Source of the DNA: Eublepharis macularius
Lineage: Eukaryota; Chordata; Lepidosauria; Squamata; Eublepharidae
Assembly (NCBI RefSeq): GCF_028583425.1
Contig: NC_072794.1
Span: forward strand, 26,843,232 to 26,907,231
Length of the DNA: 64,000 nt
Direction: 5' to 3'
Positions 14,001 through 26,000 of this stretch are shown here, piece after piece. The position numbers and the translations under genes were made by a program. How positions within the stretch are numbered: position 1 is the stretch's first letter; each line of letters opens with the position of its first letter. A model generated the notes under the pieces. That model made no database searches and was not told the origin of the DNA. It was given only the letters and a program-made list of their open reading frames with translations.

Positions 14001-17000
14001 GCTGATATTAAAATTGCAATATGGTTTTTTAAAAAAAGATTTTTGAAGAGATGTGTGTAAATACTTTAGAAGCACTCACCTGGCAGAATGGAGTGGAAGA
14101 TGCAAAGGACCAGTCCTCGTGGGCTGAAGGGTTCCTGACTATAGTTCCGATACGTAGGGATGCAGATTCTCATGAAGATGTAGTAAGTATAGAAGAGTGA
14201 ACCAAGTACCTGGGCAGGTGGAACACATGAAGCGGCTTTATACTGAGTCAAGCCCTTATTCTATTAAGATCAGTATTGTCTACTCTGACTGGCAGCAGCT
14301 CTCCAGGCAGAGATCTTTTACAACAGCTACTACTCGTTCCTTTTAGCCAGAGATTCCAGGGACTGAACCTGGGACCACCTTAATACAAAGCACAAGCTCT
14401 ACCACTTAGCCATAGCCCCTCATTTAAGCTATTATGATTCGCTGCTCTTTGAAATGACTCATAAAAGCTTACACCACAATATATTTGTCAGCCATTCAGG
14501 TATCCTTGATAGTCACTCGTTATGTCCTCCCTGCTCCACTCAAGCACTTTTTATGGGAGAACTAAACCATTTTGCAGGAAGATGCATGCCCATCCTGTCC
14601 CTGGCTACGTGGGCTGCCTCTCCTCTCACTGTAAAACCCTGGAAAAGCAGTGAGATGGTTGAGGAAGATTCCCTGGCCACACAAATTCACCAGCCAGAGC
14701 AGCAGTGCCAGCAAAGCAGTTTATTGCAACATATGGAGAGAAGTAATAGGGACAGCATTCAAAACATGTTACATCTGAAAACAAAAACACAATTTCAAGC
14801 TAGTTTGTCAAGAGACAGACAGGTCTCTATTCTTCATACTCACAAGGCCAAATGAGGAGCAACCATCTTTTCCCAGGACAGCCAACAAAGTTTAGACTAT
14901 TTTCAAATTTGGGGCTTGGAGAAAAGGAGCATCATTCGACCAAACAGATTCTCAGGTAGAACTGACTGCAGTGGCTGTCCTTAGAATCAGGATGAAGTCT
15001 GTAAATTCTGAACTGATTGCTTTGAAGACATTATTTAAAAGGTTAAGTGGGAAAGCTTCTCCTCTTGTCCCACCTGCTTTCTCCTGGAAGGTTTGTATCA
15101 AGTTGCTTCTGACTTATGACAACGCTATGAATGAAAGACCTTCAAAACATCCTATCACTGACAGCCTTGCTCAGGTCTTGCAAACTGGAGGATGTGGCTT
15201 CCTTTACCGAGTCATTCCATCTCATGTTGGATCTTCCTCTTTTTCTACTGCCTTCTACTCTTTCTAGCGTTATTAAAGGTTGATCAGGAGACTTATAGCA
15301 CCTTAAAGATTAGCTTATATATTGCGGCATAAGCTTTACTGAAGGGAAAATTACAACACATACCCCAGAATAGATGTCAGAAATAGCATAGAAACTATCA
15401 CACAAATTTAACAAGAACATGGCAGTTTTTCTATAGCCCAATGTCTTAAATCAGGCCTTAAATAGTTATACACCTGGGGAGAGTAAAAACCATCTCCAGG
15501 TGACCAGGAAGTTGGTTCTTCAATCTTTTTAAGACCAACAATGGTCACAGGAAGGCTACTAAACATTTTCATGTGCTGGTAATTTGTAGACCAATTACAA
15601 AGTTGCCTTACAAAGCAAAACCACTACAAAATCAGGGGTGGCAGGGAGAGGACCAAGGGTAAGCATGCATATGCATAACAAATAATGAATTTAGCAAGGT
15701 ACAATCTATTGAACCAATGTCAGGTATACAAAATGTTAAAACATAACAAGACTTTGGATAATACACTTATTTTAAACCATCTATAGATTTGCAATTGCAG
15801 ATCAGGATGGAGATTCAGCTACTTTCCACAGTAACTCTCATTTTGTAATTAAGGTCTTTATACAGATCTGACAAAGATTCAGAACGAGTGTATTATCTGG
15901 AGTCTTGTTCTGTATTAGCCCCTCTAGTACATGATATTCAGTGTTTTAACATTTTGTGCACATGCCATGCATTCAAAATACTGCAGAACCTTGCGTTCAG
16001 TAGTAGCAATACAGCTCGGTTTTTTCCTTTTATTGTTGGGTAGCGAGTGACACAACAATTCCATAGACGAACATTTCAAAGTTATCTGGACATGGGCAGG
16101 ATTTTCACCACCCACTCCCCTACCCACACCCCAGGCACTAACCTGTGCAAACTTGGTAGCAACATAGCTCCATCGTCTTGTGGGAGTCCTGCATGAAAGA
16201 GAACTCGGCATTATACCTTAAGTTTTAAAGACCTCTCGGTGTCAGCAAAATGCATCACTGCCAAAACCTATTTTTTTTATTTTATTCATAGAATTAAAAG
16301 CCCAATAAAAAGGGCAGAAAGCAAAAATAAAGAAAAGGATAATAAAAACGCTTACAAGAAGAAGAAAAGACAGGACTTAGAAATAATAGAAAACAATAAT
16401 ACATATTTCATTTCCATTCTTCTCTACAACACTTATCTTTTTTAACAAACATCATACTTAAAATTTAATCTCTCCAAAATTTTCTTTTCCACTATTACCT
16501 CCCTTCTATTTGTTTTTTCCCCCAGATTTATCTTCTTAAAAATCAAAGCCACAAATCATCATATCATTTTCCCTTGTTTCCTGCAGAAAGTCAATAAGGG
16601 GATTCCAGTTAGCCAAAAAAGTAGACAATGTTTTATCTCTGATCAAAACTGTAAGTTTAGCCATCTCCGCTAACTCTATCATTTTCATAATCCAATCTTC
16701 AGTTGAGGTCGACTCTGTGCTTTTCCATTTTTGCGCATATAAACAGGGGCGGCGCAAGGGTTTTTGGCACTCACGGCCGGCTGGCTGGGTACCCCCCCGG
16801 GCACACACACTGGCCTGCATAATGATGTCACATGTGACATCATCACGGGAGCGCGTGCGCCACCACCGGCTCAATCGCTGCAGTGGGCAGCTGTGATGGT
16901 GCACAGGTGGCCTCTGAGCTCTCCCGCTCGGTTGCCTGCGCCGCTGCAGATGTCTGCCCGCGGTGGCTGCGCCCGGCCGCGGGCGTGTGCTGGCGGCAGC

Positions 17001-20000
17001 AGCGGTGCGGGGTGGGAGGGATAGGAGGCTGCTGCTCTGTGGCGCACACTCCTGCCCCCCGCGCATCCTCTGGCGCTCCCTCCAGCACCCCACGCCTGAG
17101 GCCACCACCTACCTGGCCTCAATGGACGCGCCGGCCCTGCATATAAAAGCCTAGCTGCTGTAGTCATATACAAAAATAAAACCCCATGCTGATTTTCCAA
17201 CTGTTTGTCCATTAATCTTTGTCCATTCATCCCAACAAAAAGGCTTCTGGCTTAAACAGTATAGTTAAACAGTTTAAATTTTTTTGCATTATCATATGGA
17301 TTTGAATCCAGAATTTTCTAGCCTTATGGCAAGTCCACCAGAGATGACAGAATGTTCCTTCTTGTTTCTCACATTTCCAACATTTATTCGACATACCTTT
17401 ACTCATTTCAGCTAATTTGTCAAGGGACATATACCAGCAATACATCATTTTATAAAAATTTTCTTTAAGTCTAACACTCAAAGTAAATTTAAGCCCCTTT
17501 ATGCACATATTTTCCCACGGATCCATCATTATATTATACTCATTTGACTGCAAAACCTATTTTTAAGAAGAGTTTCTTTAAGGCTGCCATGCTGCACAGC
17601 AAACACAATCCAAACTCTGCTCCATTTTATGGATTAGATATTACAAATATTTAATTTAGACAAAGCAAGTTTGTTATGCTGGTAAAAATTTGTTCACACT
17701 GCATGCTTTTATTCTGAACTACACTGCAGTATGTTTAGAATATTTAGGGATCTGGGGGTTTTTTTGTGAGGTAGGGAATGGTTAACTAAGTGAAGGGATA
17801 TATGGATAAGAAAATATGGAAGGGTACTGGTGGAGGAACAGGCAGTATGGGCCAGCATAGTGTAGGAGTATCTACAGATAACCAAAGGAATATTGCACAT
17901 TTTCAAAAATGTAGTGCCACAATCCATGAGGACTAGAACATTTTGGAATCCAAGAAGAGTCAGACTTAACAGGCTTTAGGCTTCTCTCTCAGGACATTTT
18001 TGTAGGGAACCAAACTATGCAGTTGTAGTCATTGCAAGCAACCGTGAAGTCTCATAGCATTAACTATAAGTAAATATGGGTGTAGTCAAGTAAAAATCGA
18101 TAACTGTATCGACTAGGGCAACTTCCAAGCAGATTTCTCACCCATTCTTTAGGCACCTGGTATCAAACCTTCTGCCAAATACACAGCTCGACCAAACATT
18201 CATTAAAAAAAACACTCAATACAATCCTCATAGGATTGTAAAACTTCAGGAAATGGCTGGAGAACATTACACCCTCTCCCCAGAGAACCAGGGAAGTGGG
18301 GTAGCCCTTCTTCTAGCTTCTATCTGCAGTGGCATTGGTCTGAATTGGCTCAGTATATTTGACAAAGTGGTAAGAATATCAAACTAAAAGCTATAAACTG
18401 GAAAGACTTAGAACCAGACTATGCCCAACAACCCCCATCTATGCAAGGGATCTGCCTATGGGAAATTCTGAAGGTTCTCCATCCCCAAAAAAATAGACAC
18501 AGGAAACTGGACATGCACACAGGGAAGCAAGATTTGGGGGCTGTTTATCTCATCTTATTCTCCTGATGGGCTAATTTCTTCTAGGAGCTGGGAAAAGGAG
18601 GAACAAGGAAAGCCAGCCCCAATTAAGAGAGGCAAAACAGGCAAAGAAAGGCAGCTGTGACTTCTGCTTCTCTCTGTGGGTGAGAGGTCTATCCGCTGCA
18701 TCCTGCTATGCCAGTGATCCCAAAAGTGGTGTACATGATTACCATGATGCCCACTAACAAGTTTGCTGACATCCCAAACCAGCTCTCCCCCAAAGCAAAG
18801 AGCCAGTCCTGGCTTTTCTCCACCTTATTTGAGCAGTAGGTTCTTCAGAAGTTACCAGGAGGCATCACCTTTGAGTCAGCAGGGAGCACTCATTTGGAAA
18901 CAGCTGAGCCCATCACACACATATGGACACATAAACCAGCCTTGGACTGAATCAGACCCTCAGTCCATCGAGGTCAGTATTGCTTACTCGGCCTGGAAGT
19001 GGCTCTCTGGCATCTCAGGTAGATATTCCCCTCACCCAATCCTTTTTAAAGCTGGAGGTGCCAGGTATTGAACCTGGGACCTTCTGCATGCCAACCAGAT
19101 GCTCTACCACTGAGCCATACACCCTTCATCACTGGAGGATGTTTGGTTTGAAACCTTCCAACATTTTATAATTGTCACTGTGGCCGCCATTTTGTAATCA
19201 GTCCTGCCTCCCATGGCAGCTAGTTTGTGGTGGTGCCTGCTACACTTTCTCAAACTCCTCCTCTCATTTTTTTGAGGTTTTCACTGTTTTCGACAAAACG
19301 GGGGATATCTCCCAGGTTTGCAGAAGAATGCCTGGTATCTGAAGCTGGCTTCATCTTCTAGGACTATCAACCTTCCTGGGGGCCAAGTTCCACATTAAAC
19401 AGCCAGGTGTTTATAGGGTAGGTGTGCATTATATATAGGTGAACATGGAGGCTTTGTTTTAGCATTTTTGCAGCATTGGCTGTATATCACCAAACGCATC
19501 TGGTAAAAGAATGAAAAACATTCAGCGCCTAAGAAGAGGGAATTAAGTAACTGCGTGCATATTGATTTTACCTGGGATACTCATCTCTGTAAATCAGGGT
19601 GGGAGCAAAGAGGAAATACAAGTACTGAGAAAATCGAGGAATCTGAACAGAGTCTGAAAAGGCAAGAGTAAAAAAAGTCATTTAAGTACAAGATCATAAA
19701 GCATACAAAACATCTCCATAACCTCTGTCCATTTCCAAGGACGACTGGATTCTTCTATTAAAACCTGGAGGCAACAATAAATGTTCCCAAAGATTCTGAA
19801 TTCTTACAACCACCTAGCAATGTGGTTTTCACTATTCTGATCTTACATTTTTTTAAAAATGACTTATAATGCAATCCTAAGCAGAATTACAGCCTTCTAA
19901 AGTCAAGTGAGCTCAGAAGAGTGCAGAACTCTTTAGGATGGCAGTATAAGACCATCTGAGAAAGCCATGAAAACCCACTTTCCTCCAGGTCATACCATAT

Positions 20001-23000
20001 TAAACAATTACAGTCACAGCACTTCCTCCGACCAGGATAGCAAGTCATTTGGAATCTAAACCAAGGATTTTCTTATATCCAGCACCACAAAGTTACCAGA
20101 TTGCCTCCAGGAGGTCGAAACATTCTATTGCACATCTTTCAAAACAATGAAGGAGTACCTTAGATCTTATGCAGTATTGTCTGAAATGGAAAAGATCCCC
20201 AAACCAATCTTATATTCCAGATTTTGATCTCAGGACAGCAAAGGGGAATATTTATTTATTTAGATGTTTTCTACTCAAACTGGGCCCAAAAAAGTTCTAC
20301 ATCATTCTTAGACCCTTCATTTTTTTCTCTCAAAACAACAACCCTGCAAGGTAGCCTAGGCTGAAAAGGTGTGGCTGGCCCAAGATCTCCCAGCAAGCTT
20401 CCACGGCAGAGTGAGAATTCAGACCTGGGCCTCCCAGATTCTAGTCCAGCATTCTAACCACTACACTGCACAGGCTCCCCTTTCTCCCAAAGGGGACCCA
20501 AAGCAGCTAACATCATTACTTGTGATAGGTCAGGCTGACAGGGTGTAACTAGCTCTTGGTCACCCGGCAAGCTGCCACAGCAGAATGGGGATTTGAACTT
20601 GGGTCCCCCAGATTCTAATCTGATGCCCCAAGTACAGCACCTTCCAACCTGCAGCATTCTAGCAGGGCAAAATTACTCACTTGTCTTTTGTGGGCGAGAG
20701 GAACGTACGCGGGGGATGTTCTCTCTGATGAATGAGTGTGCTTTCATAATCAGACGGACCTGCCGAGAAGAAGTAAAAAGACAGGTACGTTCTACCATAT
20801 TTAACATCTTGCAACAAGCCACAGAATAAATGTGCTTGCCTTAGATGATTCAACAGTTAATGCAGTATACTCCATTCATATCATAAATTCTTTTTGGTAA
20901 GTCATTAAACCGAATGACTGTTTTCTGACTTTTTGCTCCTTGTATATCCTATGGCGTTCTTTTAAAAAAAGAAAATACTAGCACCCTTGTGCAAATTCTG
21001 TTTTGCAATAGTGCTTAGCGAGATAAGCAAGTCATTCAACAGACATTTTCAAAATAATAAAAAAGTAGACTGTTTCTGAAACAGCTTTGCCTTTGTGGTT
21101 GGGGGCAAAAGAGGAAACAACGTAGTGTTCTAACAGGCAGTCTGGGAATAGAACTATACTCAGAGGGTATCCACAAGACAGTTGCTTTTATGTCTGGCGG
21201 AGCACATACGGGAAAGTGCTAGAAGCATCTCTGGCAGAGAAGAGTATCCTTCTCTCCCAGGATATCCTAACATTGCTAGCAGGAAACCAGATAGCACTGG
21301 CCTCCAAGGTCCCTGCTGCTGCCACCATCTATTGTCCGCTTTGCAAGAACAAGAAAGCCCACGTCCCTGGGGCAAGGTTGGTTGCTAATATTCTCCCATG
21401 CTCTGTGCACCCAATAACAGGCCAGAATTAAGGCAATCTTGTTTCAGAATTTGTTCTTTTTTAAAGACCCTCTCTCTGAACCTTTTTTTAAAAATGCAGA
21501 GATGACCATGGGTTGGATCTTGCACAACATCTCTACTGACAGAAGGAAATTTCCATCCCCAGAGGATTTCTTCCCTTGCCCAAGGCAGGCCAAAATGGCC
21601 TGTGAAGTGCTCCTCGTGGGGAACAGCCTCCCCTCAGGAACAGCATGAGAGGAGCTAGAAATTTGCAGTGGGAGGAGGGGGAAAAACCCTGTTCCTTCCT
21701 CCTCTAGTGGAAAATTTTCATTGGAGCCAATCCTTCTGTATTAGATAGATGTAAAAGCCCAAAGTATGTACTTAATGGTGGTTTATCTAAAGTCAATCTT
21801 GGTATTAAGAAGCCACTTACTAATTAAAAATTTCCTGAAATGGCAGCAGGTAATCAGCTCTGTGCGCCACATACAAAGGTAACCAGCAATCAAGAGCAAA
21901 TACATACTTTTTTTGTTCTCCTAAATTTCATACAAAATCATTCCCAGAACTGGCTTATTTCCTAATCTCTTGAGTTAAACATTGTCTTTCAGATACCAAG
22001 ACGTACCTGCTCAAGAATGACTATGAACCGGGAGGCTGGTGGAAGATCATAGTACAATGCAACGCAAGTCGGTCCCAATCCAAGTCCAACTATCTGGAAG
22101 AGCATGAAGAGTGTCCCAAAGAAGAGGGAACGGACTGTCTTGTGGGAGGAACCGTGGTAGCCCTGGGCCCACTGGCAGAAAAGGCCAAAGGGTACAGCCA
22201 CAGTGGACAAGGCCATGCACAGCCAGGTAAGGGTAACAATAGAAAACTTGCCAAAAGCGTAGACCAAGAGATCAAACTCAAGTACAAACCTTAAAGAAAT
22301 TATATGAAAAAAATGAGTTAAATGATGCTCATTCACTTGCTTAAAATAGGTGTTTCCAGACTAAGGATAGCCATGTGAATCTGTTGCAGGAAAAGGAAAC
22401 GCAACTTTGTTTGATCACAACTGAATTGGTAACAGTTACTGAAACCTATGCTGATGTGGTGGTTTCATAAATTCACACACTTAAAAAAATCTTACACACG
22501 TATTATGCAAATGCTCGCATCAGAGAACAAGAATTGACTGCCATTCTCTGCTCAACTACACACTCCTCAGCCAATAATTACAGAGCAACACGGTAAATAC
22601 TAATGGCAGAAAAGAGAAGTTTCCCGTGTGTTATTAATGTCTCCTCCCAATAATTTTTACAATCAACAATATATTTATTCTTTATAATCAGCAATGTATC
22701 TGTTTGTGAGTTAACTTATTTCCTATTATATACCCAAGACATATACCACATATTACAATGCTAATTAGCTCCAATTATACAGGCGTCATATATACTCCAA
22801 GACATTCAATTAAAGTGTCCCGTGCTCCAATTCCTATAGTAGTTACTTATTAAAGTGCAAATGCTTTTTGATGTCACCTGACACAATTTATCATTTGTAA
22901 AGTCAATTTCGCCTTATATTTCAGTTCAATATGGGTACAGTCCAAGGTAATCCCAGACACTGTGAAGGTCACAGATCACATGTAGACCTTGGTAGTATTC

Positions 23001-26000
23001 TTTAGGTGTACATGAGTAATTCTATGACCATGAATTTTCTAACGGACGGTCCAGATCCCCAAAAAGGTCCGTTTCCAATGTTCTTTTTCAAAGAGCTAAT
23101 TAGCATTGTAATATGTGGTATATGTCTTGGGTATATAATAGGAAATAAGTTAACTCACAAACAGATACATTGCTGATTATAAAGAATAAATATATTGGGA
23201 GGAGACATTAATAACACACGGGAAACTTCTCTTTTCTGCAACTACACACTCCTGGCAAACTTCTATTTGCCATTGGATAAAACGTGGTTTGCACTGCCAG
23301 AATGATTTGTCTTCTTAAGACCCTGGAAGTGGAAACTGACTGACCAAGTCACAGAGTCATCTGAGTCCTTGGTGGTGATGTCAAAGCAATACTTAGGCCT
23401 TCCCTTCTTTGGAGGTGATAAAAATATTTTTAATCTGCACGTTTTGTTTTTGGGGTGTGTGAATCCACTACAGTCAATATGCTTTTGACAAAGTCTCTTC
23501 TAGGGCTGTTGATTTTGAGATAGGTACACAGAGGCACACTATTGCTTTCATTAGGTATGAGACAAACAGAAGCCTGCAGCAGAAAAAAGGCACACAAGGG
23601 CTTTGAACGGTGAAGTTTTCTGTATATAGAAAGTCCGGTGGTTAAAATCACTTGCACAGTCCACAGTTCCCCAGCCTTTGCAAGTTCTTTCCCTGCAGAG
23701 AAAAGGAAGCTCATTGGTGGATGGAGGGCATCTGACATGTGGTATGATGTCCTCCTTCTGCTCCAGAGCTGAATGACCCTTTCAGCAGGAGGAGGAAACT
23801 GTGGCCAGTTGTTGTCACCAAGTGGGAAATAAGAAAAATGGCCTAGGAGAAGTATAAGATTACATTTGGGGAATATTTTTCAGGAGGCTCATTCAGATCG
23901 CAAGCCACTGAAGGAAGGCCTGGACAACTTCTATCCACCAATTAAGAAGGTCCCTTCCCAGGCCAATATGCCTTTCTCCATCTCTGGAGAAGGGCATCTG
24001 ACACTCAAATGCCATTTTAAGCTGAGGGCAATTCCCTCTGACCAGGGTTAGCACGGATGTTGTCTTGCTAAAGGTATCATTTTGTAGGGTAGATGGTGGA
24101 GGGGAGGTGTCATTCAATTTTTGTGTGTGTGTGTGCATCCTTTTTTATTAGAAGGGGAAAGAGATCGCTCTGACTTTTCATTTAGATGTAAAAATGACCA
24201 CTTCCCTCCCTCCGCAGAAAGATAATACTGTCTTACCTTCCTTCATCAATGAAGTCTATCACAAGAGTGCTAAGAATGAAGAGGATGAGGAAGGCAATAA
24301 ACATATGGTAGATGGTTCGGATGTGCTCCACTTCAAACAGCTCACTGAGGAAGAAGTTCAAGGGGAATAAGATGTACATTAGAACACTGGGAATGGGGGA
24401 GGGGGTACAGATGTTACAAAATTCGTCATCTTCCAAGTGTCACTGCAAGACCAAGGGTTAGACAGAGTCTAACTATAACATTCATATGTTGGGAGGACTT
24501 GTGCACTGAGGCCTACATTTCTCCTTCCTTATAAGATGGGGTTGCTTTCTTCTGATGCACAATTCCTTGGGAAATTATCTGAAATTAGTCACCCTTTCAG
24601 TGACATAAATAAGGACTTTTAAAAATGCACTTTGAAGTTCTCTGGGTCTTGCTTCTTAGACTTACTGCTGATTTGCACTGTGATACTTTGCATACATCTC
24701 CTTTCCAAGAGGTCAGAAAAAGGTTTGGAAAATTTCCCCAGTAAAGTTGGGAATGTCCCAAATCCCTGTCTGAATCCGTTATTTCAGCTCACACTTATGT
24801 AAAAAAAAGGTTCAGTAGCAAGAAGGCTGTGAAAGCAAATTGCCTCTTCCTGGTGATTTTTGGAAAAGGAGTTTTTTTAAAAAATGTAACACGGATACAA
24901 AGGAGCCTGAGAAAGATGTTTCAGGAGAGAAAAGTTGCAGTGCCATCCTAGGCAGAGTTATGCCTTTCTAAGCTTACTGACTTCATTGGACTTGGAAGGG
25001 AGCAACTCTGCTTGGGATTGCAGGGTTGGTATCCAAGACACAAAATCCTACACACAAAGGGCACAATCCTCTTCTGCAAAGAACTCCACAGAAATATGCA
25101 GGTGTTTATGCAAGAGTTGGTTTTGTACAGGTCTCATTTATTTCAATGGGAATTTCAACCGTGGCTTGGATCCCATGGGCCACATCAGGCTGTGCTTTGT
25201 ATGTGGAAAGCCAAAATCAATCATCAACGTAAAAACAGGTTTGGACATTTTTGTTTCCAAGCTCATGCCAGGCAGCATCCTGTACAGCTGTATTTGCACC
25301 ACTCTCAGTGTCTCCATAATAATTTGCTGTAGAGGGCCTTCCATTGAACCAATAATACTGTTATCTTTCACCGCAAGAACATTTTTTATGCTCCTCTAAA
25401 CCTTGAGAGTGATCTCCCTGAGGACGTGGCCCTGAAACATTATATGTATCTCAAAAGCAGAAGGGAAACAAACATTTCAGTACCAATACAAAAAATGAAG
25501 ACAGGACACAGGTTAGTTACAATTCAAACACTGGGCACACAGAAAGGAGATCTCATTAAGAAAGACGGAAACTAGGACAACCGTAGCTACAGCAAGGATG
25601 GGCAACTGTCTGCCTGCAAGCTAGATTATGTTACCAAAATAATTTTTATCTATTCCCCACTCCAGCATCACTGCCATCACTACAGTAAATATGATAAAAA
25701 GTTTATCCACAATTTCACATTTAAGGAAAAGAAAATATATGAGAAAGGGAGTGATTCCACAATTTTAATGTGTTTTTTCTTTTTATACTATGTATATAAA
25801 AACACTCAGTGTCTGTGTCCCCTAACTGTGAAGCCCCTTACTGTTAGATGGTGCCAACTTTATCAGAGAATCCAGTTTCTCATAGATTGGTAAGCAAAAT
25901 ATATCTCCAGTCCATCAATCAGTTTCTCGAGAACAGAGCAGCCTTAGATCAGGCAGAAATTGGTTGCACCTGAATTATAACCTGTAGGCACTGTGACTGA

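Noticed and set aside
16536-17108. 190-residue minus-strand open frame
   Set aside because: It is the end of L1 ORF2 fused by chance to the GC-rich hAT insertion; the target duplication marks the join. Not a gene.
24935-25399. 154-residue plus-strand open frame
   Set aside because: Starts in a small inverted-repeat element, lies within a SOAT1 intron, and resembles no family.
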